Assembly: GCA_030710605.1 (NCBI GenBank)
Contig: CP092872.1
Span: forward strand, 93,956,627-94,020,626
Direction: 5' to 3'
Length of the DNA stretch: 64,000 bases
Origin: Cordylochernes scorpioides
Lineage: Eukaryota; Arthropoda; Arachnida; Pseudoscorpiones; Chernetidae
In this document: piece after piece, positions 1-9,614 of the stretch
Position numbering within the stretch: the stretch's first letter is position 1
Layout: every line of letters starts with the position of its first letter
Position numbers and translations under genes: made by a program
Notes under the pieces: model-generated
Seen by the model: only the letters and a program-made list of their open reading frames with translations
Told to the model about the DNA's origin: nothing
The model's database searches: none

Positions 1-39
1 TAAAAATTAAACCATTCAGGAATGGGTTTCTTTTGAGCA

Positions 40-95
40 ATCGTATTTACTTTCTCTAGGCTTCAAAAAGGCTCTCTCTTCTACAGGAGAACTAT
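40..95 (-). repeat. Degenerate hammerhead-like repeat, family f
   Basis: On the minus strand TTCTC precedes CTGTAGA, followed by a stem-like stretch and GAAGCCTAGAGAA. This is the layout of the family seen best at 29095-29315. It is too decayed to call a ribozyme. Confidence 0.35.
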
Positions 96-96
96 T

Positions 97-295
97 TACA
101 CTCGTAGACAAAACTTAAGGAAGTGAAAAATCTTTAATGTCGCCAGTAGTCTTTTTTTTTTAAGAGACAGAGTCAATTTTGTTCACACTTGGTTATCGTG
201 TGTCTTCAATAAAGATCACTGTAATATCTTTGAGAGTTATTGTCTCAATCCCGATATACATACTAAAAGGTACAACTTCCTTAAGTTTTGAGTGT
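97..295. mobile_element. MITE-A copy 1 (TIR element)
   Basis: MITE-A is the commonest short DNA element here. A full copy is about 234 bp with ends like TACACTCATGGACAAAAC and its reverse complement, a poly-A/T run near the middle, and flanking TA. This copy begins TACACTCGTAGAC and ends in TTAAGTTTTGAGTGT, where the right end has lost a few bases. The ends suggest a Tc1/mariner-type MITE; the source transposase is not visible. Confidence 0.75.
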
Positions 296-299
296 GATC

Positions 300-540
300 A
301 TCCGCTCAAGCTCATCTGGGGACTTTTTTCGGCTTCAGCAGCTGAATCGGGGAAGATTTGCGGCGAAGAGGCTCCATGGGCTTTAGAAGGATGAAGGCGC
401 TGCAGCGCGGTGGTAGCCAGAGGAATTTCGAAGTCGAAATTTCGTAAGACCCAGAGGACTGTGATCATGCTTATGTTCAGTAGAAGAGGAAGGAACTGAG
501 GTTTCGAAGTCCTACAATTTCAAGACGTAATAGGTAAAAA
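300..540. other. No recognised feature
   Basis: Mixed-composition sequence with no convincing ORF or repeat match elsewhere in the window. Confidence 0.5.
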
Positions 541-559
541 TACATTACACACCTTTTAA

Positions 560-950
560 ACCCTAAATCTAGACAATTAATATAATTTTATTGACATCTT
601 GTCAATACATGCAAAAGTGCATAAATAGTATGCACCATTTTAAAATAATAATCAGATATATACACAGCTATGTACAATAAATATGTAGGCGGCGTTTCTA
701 CCACCGCTGCAGAGTTTGATGGAGAATCGCCAACGGGTCTCCAGCGACACCACGGATTTCGCGATCTACGAAGAATACGTAGACCGCGTACTTCGCCGCT
801 GAGGAGATGGCGATGGCGTGGTCCTCGAGACCAACTGGAAAGATCCAGGACTGCAGGTCCGGCGGCCGCCCTAAATCTAGAGATAAAATCTCAAAAGAAA
901 CTCATCCCTGAATGCAAGGTAATAAGACTAAATAAATAGTGTGCGACGTT
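560..950 (-). repeat. Dispersed retroposon-like repeat with 3' hairpin
   Basis: It shares blocks with 61190-61330, including the CTGCAGAGTTTG region and the stem-loop TTGACATCTTGTCAA (near 590-605). Read on the minus strand, the hairpin abuts AATAAA, as in the other retroposon 3' ends here. The short plus-strand ORF over 670-939 has no family resemblance and I do not call it a gene. Confidence 0.5.
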
Positions 951-986
951 TCGGTAACAGCATTGTTACCATTATCAGACAAAGGT
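941..986 (-). ncRNA. Degenerate hammerhead ribozyme, tandem member
   Basis: On the minus strand the order is CTGATAA, a long perfect stem GGTAACA/TGTTACC, GAAA, then CGTC. The conserved G8 of the CUGAUGA box is A, so activity is doubtful. It lies opposite the better copy at 1064-1110, and another decayed copy (CTGTAGA, then GGTAAC) lies between them. Confidence 0.5.
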
Positions 987-1063
987 ACTGAAATTAATTT
1001 AGTACTTTTGTCTGTAGATGGTAACAACGCTGTTTTGAACTGAACACTGAATTGATTCAGTAC

Positions 1064-1110
1064 TTTTGTCTGAAGATGGTAACAACGCTGTTACCGAAAC
1101 GTCACACACT
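1064..1110 (+). ncRNA. Hammerhead ribozyme candidate
   Basis: The box CTGAAGA (1070-1076) fits C-U-G-A-N-G-A. Stem II has arms GGTAACA and TGTTACC, followed by GAAA (1096-1099) and then CGTC. A15.1 through U16.1 reads ACGU, a self-complementary minimal helix III, and GTC is the cleavage triplet. Stem I is short (TGT/ACA). Penelope-like elements of many animals carry minimal hammerheads of this kind; in-line activity here is inferred. Confidence 0.6.
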
Positions 1111-1253
1111 AATTATTTATTTGATCTTATTACCTTGTGTTTCTAATCTATAATCCAAATTGTGTCTTATCATTCCTATATGGTTTAATCACCACTTTAA
1201 CTCGAGATAAGGGATTCCTGATCTCGTCAAGATAACTATCATACAATCTAATC

Positions 1254-1487
1254 CTATGGCATGCTGCAGAAATACCTCAGCCAGCCCAGCAAGAGTTCAT
1301 GGAGCCACCCATGGTGTGGATTGTATGGATCAAGGTCATCTTGAGCTGGGTTCAGCCCTAGCCGATAAATTCTGCTAACAGCTCCAACAATGAACCCGTC
1401 AACCGCCGTACAATGGGGTGTTTCCAAGAGGACGCCCTCCTTGTGTCGAAAGAAGAACTGACCCATTTTGATTACATTGTCTTCCAA
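1254..1487 (-). other. Possible coding fragment, unidentified
   Basis: An open minus-strand frame of 77 codons with fairly balanced protein-like composition (NPAQDDLDPYNPHHGWLHEL) and local GC above the surroundings. The first codon is TTG, so it has no proper start; it could be an exon or a transposon remnant. I do not recognise the family. Confidence 0.2.
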
Positions 1488-1489
1488 TT

Positions 1490-2600
1490 AATAAATCACT
1501 TTCAGAGATAATTCTAGTAGGTATAATGGTGAAGACTTTCAGCTCCACGTGTCCATCTTGGAACAGTAAAGTCGGTAGCTGTGAGGTGGAGAAACTGTTA
1601 TGTAATTAAAGTAAGTAAGAAGGATGAATCCAATTTAACTCTTTACATATTATTTATTTTTATTTATTAATAGCAATTATACAAAACAAATCTTGGTATA
1701 TATGTTTTACATTAAAACAAAAGAAAAACAATACTGAACATTATATACATACAAGTTCCTTTTCAAACTCAGTCTCATCTATAGCCATTGTTACTCTGTA
1801 ATATTCCAACAGAAACATCATTACCCTCCGAATATGAAAGCCTTCTATTAAAAGAGATCTAGTAATTCGTTTTTCGATCGAACATACCTCTAGTGTGTAT
1901 GTCCGTCATGTTTAGATCACTGGTGTAGAGAATCAACTCTTCGTCTTTACTAATATGGTAGATACAGGTATACTTGTATATAGGAAGATGTAGGATTCAT
2001 CCCTCCCTATCTTCCACCCAATCATTCAGGTAAAAACGTTCACTTCTTATTAGTTTACTAGCCGAATGATTTGCAACGCAAATTTGCAAATAACTCGACG
2101 AATATTCGGTATAGAGACCTGAAATTTTCACTATAAGTTTTTACAGATTCTACTCTATATACTGTTAAAATTTCAGTCAGATTAGTTACGTAATGTGTGG
2201 ACGTGTATAGCCGAAAAACATACATACATACATATACAGCATCGATACTTAGAATGTGAATACACGAAGAAAAAAAGAAGCTATGGAAGCATGCTCGATC
2301 GTCGACCCGGTTTTTAGCTTCAGTCCAGCCAACTACGTTCTTGACCGTGACAAGCCGGCGGAAATACGTCATATTTTAAACAAGATGAAATACGAAATCT
2401 ACAAGTATTTTATTGATATCGATTTTAATTGTACCCCTCCTCCACTAACAATAGATATGTAACGACGTTTTGACCGAATAAATATTGTTTTTGCTGTTTA
2501 CATACATATATACATACATACACTGACTTTTATATATATAGGGATATTCTTTCCTGCTTTTACACTTTAACCAATAAGGAATCAAGGGTTTCTTATTTCT
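1490..2600. other. AT-rich, no recognised gene
   Basis: Short opposing ORFs overlap at 2058-2462 but lack family resemblance, codon signal or ATG context. Simple CATA repeats occur near 2218-2240 and 2500-2525. Confidence 0.5.
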
Positions 2601-2604
2601 TTTA

Positions 2605-2645
2605 TTTCTCAAGCTTTCGGGCCAACATGCCCTTCAACATGGAGA
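2605..2645 (-). repeat. Hammerhead-like remnant, family f
   Basis: On the minus strand a hairpin GGGC...GCCC is followed by GAAAGCTTGAG, where AGCT would be a palindromic helix III. The first box is TTGAAGG rather than CTGATGA, so this is a remnant. Confidence 0.35.
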
Positions 2646-3007
2646 TCCTGAATTACAACTTCACGCCGAATTTATATATAATTTATATGTGCTAAAATCT
2701 ATTTTACATATTTTTAAAATCGTATATATAATTCTATTGCTTATATCTCGTTAACTGTAAGCGATTAGGGGGCCGCGTATTATACGCCCATTTTCTAAGC
2801 GATAAATAACATTTTGGCTTAAAAGTGAAAAAAATCAAGACCAAATCCAAAACACTCTAAGCATGATGGAAAGCGTTTCTATAACCACCAAGAATAACGT
2901 ACTAGAGAGTGGTGTGTACGACAGTATATGCATGTGTGTATATATGCTTTTTTTTTGCCTAGGTATATATGCATGGGTATATGTATTTAAATATGTGTAT
3001 TTGCATA

Positions 3008-3171
3008 TACACTCATGAACAAAACTTAAGGAGTGGAAAAAGTCTTTGATATTTGAAGGAAACAATGTGTGTCTTCAATAAAGATCACTGTAATATCTTT
3101 CAGAGTTATTGTATAAATCCCTATATACATGATAAAAGGTACAACTTCCTTAAGTTTTGTCCATGAGTGTA
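3008..3171. mobile_element. MITE-A copy 2, internally deleted
   Basis: Both ends are present (TACACTCATGAACAAAAC and the inverted GTCCATGAGTGTA), but the copy is about 70 bp shorter than the complete ones. Confidence 0.8.
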
Positions 3172-3424
3172 TATATTTGTAGTCCTCAGGTCATGTCGGT
3201 GGATACACGGTAGAAAGGTAAGTGAGACTTACCCGTCCAGTCGAGGAACGGATCTCCTGAAACATTCCCCAGTTAGAAAAATTCCTTCATGGACCTCAAC
3301 AGAAATCAACAAACAGCTTTAGCAAGACTAAGAAGTTGCCATATAAAAACTTTAAAATTTCAAAATGGACAAAAAAACTTCAATAACTGCTTCTTCTTCT
3401 TTCTTATCTCCTCATGATTGGGTA

Positions 3425-3525
3425 AAGTAAAATGCGTCTGCCTTTGTCATTAAGACTGGGAGCACTACTCAGTGGCAGGCCGACTTAGCTCCACAATAAT
3501 TGCTTGAAATGCAATAGTGAGGAAG
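3425..3525 (+). repeat. Dispersed repeat D, fragment
   Basis: It shares the stretch reading GCCTTTGTCATTAAG...CAGTGGCAGGCCGACTTAG with minus-strand copies at 19480-19830 and 38480-38800. Confidence 0.6.
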
Positions 3526-3908
3526 CTTCTCCGGAACATATCATGCTCAGAACTGACAATAGAGGACCAATTTTCTAGGCCTATAACTACCATCACAAAA
3601 TTGGAGAGGAGTGGACTTCAGGAATTGGTTTAACCATGGAGATAAACACTACTACCTTCATGGCCAACAATAAAGCTGTTTGAATATTTTGGTTGACATC
3701 TCCCCTGCTTGGATATATTTAACTATTTCTCCATATAAATTGAATAATGCAACAGGTTTCCTGAGATGAGCTTCTTTTAAAAAGAAAATGAAAAAATAAA
3801 CTCTCATCTCCAGATGTTCCAGATCATCTCTGTTGTATTATTTGATTCATATCCAGTAGATTTAAATCAATCGATATTTATCCATATACAAACGTATATT
3901 TAATTAAA

Positions 3909-4102
3909 AAGACATATATTGGATCAAAATATCATTTATTTTGCCAATATTTCAGTTAGCTGAACGCCAACCTTTATCAAGGTGTTATAACATTTTAAAG
4001 TATGTCACACATATTAATGTGTGTCAACAACAGACATTCAGTCAACTGAAATATTGGTAAAATAAATTATTTTTAATCCAATATATGCCTTTTTAATTAA
4101 AG
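3909..4102. repeat. Foldback repeat b (hammerhead-like inverted pair)
   Basis: Two inverted arms begin at ATATATTGGATCAAAAT and read through ACCAATATTTCAGTT towards a centre containing CCTTTATCAAGG. Five copies occur in the window. Within each arm a stem such as GTTGGC...GCCAAC precedes GAAATATTGG, which mimics a hammerhead whose CUGAUGA box has decayed to UUGAUAA. Confidence 0.7.
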
Positions 4103-4182
4103 ATTTATTTATGGATTGCTCTATTTTCAAAACAAACGTATATGTGTAAACAGTTTAACTGTAAGAATGGTTTTTAATCACA

Positions 4183-4340
4183 TATTTGAATAGCAACAAC
4201 AAAAGCATTTTATTTAGACATTTCGTCTTACATACATTCATCCTGGAGTCCAAGGTAGTAAAAAAAGGTAGACAGTATGTAAATAGGTAACCACAGTTAT
4301 ATACAGTCTTGGTGGAGATATAACAACTACTGGGTGTGTG
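4183..4340 (-). repeat. Retroposon 3'-tail unit, reverse copy
   Basis: It is the reverse complement of the unit tandemly repeated at 52303-52700, including a decayed AAGACGAAATGTCT hairpin and the block AACTGTGGTTACCTATTTAC. Confidence 0.65.
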
Positions 4341-4344
4341 TCTT

Positions 4345-4930
4345 CTTGTTATCTTATTTAACATTGTTTAACAATATTCTCAACTTTTCTGACAAACTGT
4401 AGAACTGGTAGTACAAAGCTCTCATTGGTCAATTAATCAGAGAAAATATTGTAAATTTTTGACTTGTTACGTTGATAGCTATGTTAAACTGACAATGTCT
4501 TTCTCCTTGAAGTCAAGAACAACAAAGAATCCTATGGGCCATCCTATCTTGTAACTTTATCACCACATAAATCTTGCATTTTAAGAAAGTCTTACATATA
4601 TTGTTGCAAGCTTTAATTCAAGATGGCGTAAAAACGTATTATGATATATTTTTACATCACTTCAATAACATTTTTTTTTGCTCTAAAAATAATTCGAAAG
4701 TATTTATCAAGATAGAGAATTACCTCGTTATTGTACGTAAGCTAACACGTGACGTCTTAAAAGTATGTTGTTTATAATTATATATTTGTAACTCTTTATG
4801 TTAAATAAAACACAGGAATAAATATTAAAACATTACAAGAATTCTACCCTATCACAATATGTATCAGCCGACCTACCTGGATATCTTCTTTAATAATCCG
4901 CTTCTATGTAAATATGTTTTTAATTTTGAG
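4345..4930. other. AT-rich, no recognised feature
   Basis: No ORF or repeat match that I can support. Confidence 0.5.
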
Positions 4931-5460
4931 GTGGAATATAATTTGCATATGCGCGCGCCACTAAATGTTTGTCATTATTGAAAAGCGCCACCGCTAGCTA
5001 CCTTATATAGTTACATTCTTCACGTATAGATGGCGTGCTCAGCGAGGACAATTTGCATATATTCCCCTCGCTATGCAAATGAATTTCCGTATCGCGGATA
5101 ACTAGACCGGCACCAAGAAAGCTAAATTCACCACAAACGTGGAGCAACTGTGTCGTTCTCCCAAACTACCCGTTTGATCCCACCCCTGTCCAGTGCGGGG
5201 TATATAAGCCGAATCCGACCCTAGTAGTTTACCCGAAAGGGGATCTGGTCGTTGGCGTCCGCTCCACGTTGGGTTGACTCCAGGCTCAGAACTTAGGGCC
5301 GCCTTCAACGTCGTCTCACAAATTCTGCCGCCTGGGTAACGGCTTTATTTGGGGGACATCTCGTTGTCGTGTCGGCCCTTTGTTTTGTCCTGTTTAGTCC
5401 CCCTCGCGGAGGGGGCGTCATGGCGACCTCTTCCTCTTTCGGGGTGTAGTGTAATCCGCC
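4930..5460 (+). promoter_or_regulatory. GC-rich TATA/octamer promoter-like region
   Basis: Three octamer-type sites (ATTTGCAT near 4940 and 5051, ATGCAAAT near 5075) lie upstream of GGGGTATATAAGCC, with TATATAAG at 5201-5208. The stretch from about 5100 to 5460 is GC- and CpG-rich in an otherwise AT-rich window. Octamers plus TATA occur in animal histone and snRNA promoters. No histone or snRNA sequence follows, so this may drive a spliced transcript, a noncoding RNA or a lost element. Confidence 0.35.
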
Positions 5461-5639
5461 TCCACGTGGTGCACTCTGGGTAATGCTAAATGGATTACAA
5501 CATGACTTCCTGTCTGTATAGGGGCCATTTTACATCGTGCCAGGTCGGCCTGGACTTACGGTCTGGTGACAAATAGCAGTACTGGCAAGTTGAACGACAC
5601 GGCCTACGTGGAATCAACTCTAAAATCTGATTGGCTGGG

Positions 5640-5730
5640 ACTCACTATTATAGCAGCAACAACAAAAGCCCTTTTTATACAAAGAATGACCGTCATCCTA
5701 CTCGGTATTTATTAAAACAAATACAGTAGG
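5640..5730 (-). repeat. Fragment of (TTG)n-tailed retroposon end
   Basis: GCAGCAACAACAAAAGCC matches the terminal block of the 3'-tail family best defined at 17790-17906. Confidence 0.45.
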
Positions 5731-5820
5731 TCGTTGGACAAAACTTGAATTTTTTATTGTAGAAAGAAGACGCAAGGTTTTCTGGGCTCAACGTTCTAGT
5801 AAACGGATTCCTTGAGGGTG

Positions 5821-6600
5821 TTTTGGTGGAAGAGTGGTATAAACAATCGATTTTCGACAGTCATGACCTAGGATCGAATCCCCGCATTGGACACTTTTTT
5901 TCGGAAGAAATGTTTGCTTTAATGACACCCCCCGATTCTTGCAGAAGTCCAACCCCACCAGTGAGTACAAGTAACCAAACGGGAGACACACTTGTAAGTG
6001 TAAAATACGAACTTATTTCTACCTATGTAGATATATTAAAATAGGAAGGATACAGAGAAGATTAACATGCTCTCATGTGCAAGGATGACACGCTAAATCG
6101 TGAAGCGTTCTACATGTGTAGATATATTAAAATAGGAAGGATACAGAGAAGATTAACATGCTCTCATGTGCAAGGATGACACGCTAAATCGTGAAGCGTT
6201 CTACATGTGTAGATATATTAAAATAGGAAGGATACAGAGAAGATTAACATGCTCCCATGTGCAAGGATGACACGCTAAATAGTGAAGCGTTCTACATGTG
6301 TAGATATATTAAAATAGAAAGGATACAGAGAAGATTAGCATGCTCTCATGTGCAAGGATGACACGCTAAATAGTGAAGCGTTCTACATGTGTAGATATAT
6401 AAAAATAGGAAGGATACAGAGAAGATTAACATGCTCTCATGTGCAAGGATGACACGCTAAAACGTGAAGCATTCTACATGTGTAGATATGTGGTGTACTT
6501 ACAGTAAAAGCAATTTCTAACTACCAACCTTGAGTATCATAGCCTGTATAACGTGAATTTGGAATTTAAATAAAAAGTTGATGAAGGTCACGGACGCTCC
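5821..6600 (+). mobile_element. tRNA-derived SINE (SINE1) split by U6 array
   Basis: The head has a pol III B-box-like GGATCGAATCC (5871-5881), then CATTGGACAC and a T run. The body has CCAACCCCACCAG and AAGTAACCAAACGGG, in the same order as the complete copy at 63285-63570. The body stops at 6026 and resumes after the U6 array at about 6482 with TGTGGTGTACTTACAGT. It is noncoding. Confidence 0.7.
6027..6481 (+). repeat. Tandem array of five U6 snRNA-derived units
   Basis: Five 91-bp units start at 6027, 6118, 6209, 6300 and 6391. Each carries the hallmark U6 core: ATTAAAATAGGAAGGATACAG, the ACAGAGA box (first at 6052), GAAGATTA, CAAGGATGACACGC of the intramolecular stem-loop, and GTGAAGCGTTC. 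The U6 5' stem and the pol III T-run are missing, and the AGC triad is altered in most units (AAC; AGC remains in the fourth), so these are not functional spliceosomal genes. The joints reuse ACATGTGTAGA, a SINE1 sequence. Units differ at only a few positions, so expansion is fairly recent. Confidence 0.85.
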
Positions 6601-6959
6601 TGACCTAACTTCATCTAACCTAACTTCATCTAACCTGCTTCATTAACTGTAACCAAATGAATCTAAAACCTATTTTTAGATACCTCCCAAATTGACTTAT
6701 TAACCGACAAATTATATTTTAAAATTCCATCTATTGAATAAATTTGAAGATTTTTTTCGAATAAATCAGCAAAATTTAATTCTGCGGAAATTACTGCAAT
6801 GTTGGCGAAACCGTTGAAAGTGTTCTCTAATGATGAGCAATGCCCTCTAATTTAATTCTCCAATCATCAAAGGAAGGTTTACCGATGTAGGCTCTGATGA
6901 TATAATCGTAAAAAAAAACATTAAAACTACATATTAATAAAACATTCTATTTAAAATTG

Positions 6960-7065
6960 GGAAGTCGAACTGCTTTCTATATGTGTAAACCAATGGCGCA
7001 TTTACTGTTAAAATAGTCGCTAACTACCATCCACCATGATTATCATGGCTTGTTTTTCTATAGGA
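6960..7065 (+). mobile_element. SINE1 3' body fragment
   Basis: GAAGTCGAACTGCTTT, a gapped stretch, and CACCATGATTATCATGGCTT match the 3' half of the copy at 63285-63570. The tRNA head is absent. Confidence 0.6.
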
Positions 7066-7084
7066 TCATTCAAATAATAATCTG

Positions 7085-7440
7085 TATATATTTACCATCT
7101 ACTTATATAATTGCCTTATTCTGTCTGTGTGAAGTTCATTGTGTGAAGTTCACGGATAGATTTTGGTCAGAATGGATAAAATAAAAAAAGTGTCAAGGGA
7201 TGGGAATCGAACCCACGACCTTCCGCTTACCGGGCAGATGCCATGACCACTAGGCTACCCTGGACATATTTTTCCGTTCATAAAGTTAATATATGAAGTT
7301 TGGAACGGGACGTTTCACAAGAATGACATCCATGGCGCCAATTTATAATTGTAACGAATAGTATTTGAATTAAAACGTTTTTAAAATATATACGCACTCG
7401 GGTAAAACCCGGGCGTTGCCCGAGCCATTCGTCTAGTGTG
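7085..7440 (-). mobile_element. RTE-like short element with GC-rich terminal hairpin
   Basis: The right edge CCCGGGCGTTGCCCGAGCC matches the inverted hairpin at the window end (63965-64000) and resembles the one at 60838. The interior includes a tRNA-like fold at 7193-7264. I take it as a short nonautonomous retroposon; the exact family is uncertain. Confidence 0.4.
7193..7264 (-). tRNA. tRNA-Thr(GGU)-like fold, pseudo or SINE head
   Basis: A 72-nt minus-strand stretch fits the cloverleaf. The acceptor TCCAGGG/CCCTTGA has one mismatch and the D stem is GCC/GGC. The anticodon stem is TCTGC/GCGGA with loop CCGGTAA. The T arm is GTGGG-TTCGATT-CCCAT, and a T7 run follows as a pol III terminator. 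The anticodon would be GGU. Position 33 is C instead of the nearly invariant U, so it is more likely a tRNA pseudogene or SINE head than a working tRNA. Confidence 0.5.
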
Positions 7441-7570
7441 TATATAATCTTTCTTCATTTTTACCCCTTTGTATATTTCCCACTTTCATAGGTTTCTCCG
7501 TCTTGTAACCCCAAGGAAAATCCTATGTAAGACCTGTGTGTCTTAATAAAGGTCTTTGTGGTGTGTGATT
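7440..7570 (+). repeat. Retroposon 3' end with stem-loop
   Basis: Hairpin AAGACCTGTGTGTCTT (7529-7544) runs straight into AATAAAGG and a GT-rich tail. It is nearly identical to 16585-16735. Confidence 0.7.
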
Positions 7571-7734
7571 ATCATGGCTTGTACAATATGTACCTGGGGT
7601 ATTTAAAGATAAAATCCATATTAGAGAGAAGAACTTCAATATTGAGTTCACTAATTCTTCATTGTTCTTTATTTTACTATTGTATATAGCAAAGTATTTT
7701 TTAAATATTTTATGTACAGGTTATTATTATTTTT

Positions 7735-8060
7735 TTGACATTTATATTATTTTGATACTCTGTAAACTTCCTTCATTGCTTAACTTGTATCTTATAAATG
7801 TTGATTTATGCCCTAAATATCCGGCCTAACCTGGCTCTTCCCTAACGGTGATCCTGTCCCTAGCCTCCCCAGCTTGGTCATAGTGGTTTTATATATTCTG
7901 CTTTACACGGCATTTGGGGCTCAAAAATCATTTTATTTTGGTTAGCAGTCCAGTAGATAAAGATATTTCCGTGCCTTAAATAAATTGTTGTATTATGCTG
8001 AAGTTTGTCTTTCCTGAATTTCTACGTTACAATATCAACATGTTGAAAAAGATAGCAGAT
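7735..8060 (+). repeat. Dispersed repeat, LINE-UTR-like
   Basis: Blocks such as TTCCTTCATTGCTTA, TAAATGTTGATTTATGCCC and TCTACGTTACAATAT recur at 17990-18150 and partly at 22555-22605. Confidence 0.5.
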
Positions 8061-8420
8061 ATGCATCCACCAATCTTTCTTTATTCTCTTCCTGACGTTT
8101 CAGTAATTCCCTGTCACTCTCCTCATGGGAATGGTCACCATTCCCTAGTGACAGAGTCACTGAAACGTCACGACGAGAATAAAGAAAGATTATTTGATGT
8201 AGCTGTATCTTTTTTGACAAACTTCGAACAAGAAAATGACGTTTAAAAAATCCACAAAGCTCCAGTGACTCTCTGTCATTTTTTTTTCTGAATTAGAAAT
8301 AATCACATTCCCCTGAGGGGAAGGATAGAAATTCACTAAAACATCGTTAAGAAAATAAAGAAATATTAGTTTTATTTGATGTGTATGGCTGTATTTTTTT
8401 TTTCTCAAACAAATATCCAA
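8035..8420. repeat. Inverted repeats with CTGAAACGTCA motif
   Basis: Arms with CTTTCTTTATTCTC and CTGACGTTTCAGT on one side are mirrored by CACTGAAACGTCA and GAGAATAAAGAAAG on the other. A third related arm lies around 8310-8370. The opposing ORFs here come from the palindrome and are not genes. The motif resembles decayed hammerhead repeats. Confidence 0.5.
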
Positions 8421-8669
8421 TCAGCAAATGGCGTTTAAATCAATGTTTGGTTACCTTTAACAGAGACAAATAACAAAGCGTAATAAATGGTTTCGATATG
8501 AAATCTTCCTTTTACAAATTACAATGTGTAATCAAAACACCAAAATAGATTTTTCTCAGAACTCCCTTGTTAGATAAATTCATTGGTACAGTCCAGGGTC
8601 AACATAGGCTGTATGTAGGTCCACAATGGAAGATGAACGATCCACTTTGCATTGAATGGTTCCATAGGA

Positions 8670-8676
8670 TATAAAA
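8670..8676 (+). promoter_or_regulatory. TATA box of the 8710 gene
   Basis: TATAAAA lies 40 bp before the ATG. A TCACTC initiator-like sequence about 27 bp downstream would give a leader of roughly ten bases. Confidence 0.65.
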
Positions 8677-8709
8677 CTGGAGTGTTCGCTCTGTCTCACT
8701 CACTACGCT

Positions 8710-9291
8710 ATGAAGTTGCTGGGAGCGGTGCTGATCTGTGGAATCCTGGCTTTGCCCACCCAGGCCAGTAGCCATAGGGCCAAGCGGTTCGTGTCCGCTC
8801 AAGAGGCTGGGGCGGCCTTCGATGCAGCTCAAGCCTCGAAAGAAAGCGAGACACAATCCATGTCAATGTCACAGACGAAGAAGAAAGAACAGTCAGCTGC
8901 GATGAGTGGAGCGTATGGAGCTGGAAGTTACTTAGGGATGGGACCATATGCACCTTATCCTATGGGACGGTTACCAGTTTCGCCCTATGGACAAGGACCG
9001 ATGCCTGGTGTAGCCACGCCTTACATGCCGCAGCCTCCTGTAGCGGCTCCTCCCCCTATCCCCAGTCCACCTGTCCAAGCCCCTCCCAGTCCGCCAGCTC
9101 CCTATGCTCCTCCTCTCCCGGCGTACGCCCCGCCTCCCCCGCAATACGCTCCTCCCACCATGCCCTACGTGCCCAGCCCAGCTGGTCCATTCGGCCCCTC
9201 CCCCTATCCCCCAGTAGGCTACTCCCTATTGGCTCCAGGCTACCCTCTACCTCCCGCGGGCTACACCATCTACCCTGGTCTACCCTATTAG
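8710..9291 (+). CDS. Secreted Pro/Tyr-rich structural-type protein
   Basis: A single-exon gene for 193 residues, starting at ATG. A hydrophobic signal peptide (residues 1-20) is followed by HRAKR, a furin-like site, then FVSAQ and an Ala-rich stretch. Next comes the polar core ESETQSMSMSQTKKKEQS (about residues 50-67). The C-terminal two thirds is low-complexity Pro/Tyr/Ala/Gly with PPxPxYAPP-type repeats. It should be cut from a pro-form and exported. Composition suggests an extracellular matrix, cuticle, silk, glue or eggshell-type material, but no named family is recognised. Its paralog lies 12 kb away on the other strand. There are no introns, and an AATAAA sits 27 bp after the stop. Confidence 0.85.
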   Translation: MKLLGAVLICGILALPTQASSHRAKRFVSAQEAGAAFDAAQASKESETQSMSMSQTKKKEQSAAMSGAYGAGSYLGMGPYAPYPMGRLPVSPYGQGPMPGVATPYMPQPPVAAPPPIPSPPVQAPPSPPAPYAPPLPAYAPPPPQYAPPTMPYVPSPAGPFGPSPYPPVGYSLLAPGYPLPPAGYTIYPGLPY

Positions 9292-9317
9292 GAGCTTATG
9301 GCATTCTAGAAGTGTTT

Positions 9318-9323
9318 AATAAA
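9318..9323 (+). terminator. Poly(A) signal of the 8710 gene
   Basis: AATAAA 27 bp downstream of the TAG stop, followed by a T-rich stretch. Confidence 0.75.
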
Positions 9324-9459
9324 AATTTTATTTAAACTCTTGCCTTACCTTTGTTTTAGACCTATACACAACAAATCTAGAATTAAGACAACGGCAATCT
9401 ACCTATTAGCTATAGAAGATACACAGGTCAGGGAGAAGATATTCTTTATATAAGAGGAT

Positions 9460-9505
9460 GATGTACAAGCTTTCGGGCAAGACGTCCTTTTACGGTTACA
9501 GAATG
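9460..9505 (-). repeat. Hammerhead-like remnant, family f
   Basis: On the minus strand GGACGTCTTGCCC is followed by GAAAGCTTGTA. The CUGAUGA box is not preserved. Confidence 0.35.
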
Positions 9506-9614
9506 ACACGAGTGGCAATGGTTTATCTACCATACTTTTTCATGACAATTTTTTCACATAATTCTAATTTTTTCTATACTCTTTATATACTACTAAACCT
9601 TTATACTACTCACA

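Noticed and set aside
2256-2462. Possible small gene ending LTIDM
   Set aside because: Starts at GTG, overlaps an opposing ORF, and has no recognisable motif.
7193-7264. Functional tRNA-Thr gene
   Set aside because: Position 33 is C and the acceptor has a mismatch; it lies in a short dispersed element. Kept only as a tRNA-like fold.
8599-8953. Minus-strand ORFs over the secreted-protein gene
   Set aside because: Antisense of a GC-rich, low-complexity coding region; no family resemblance.
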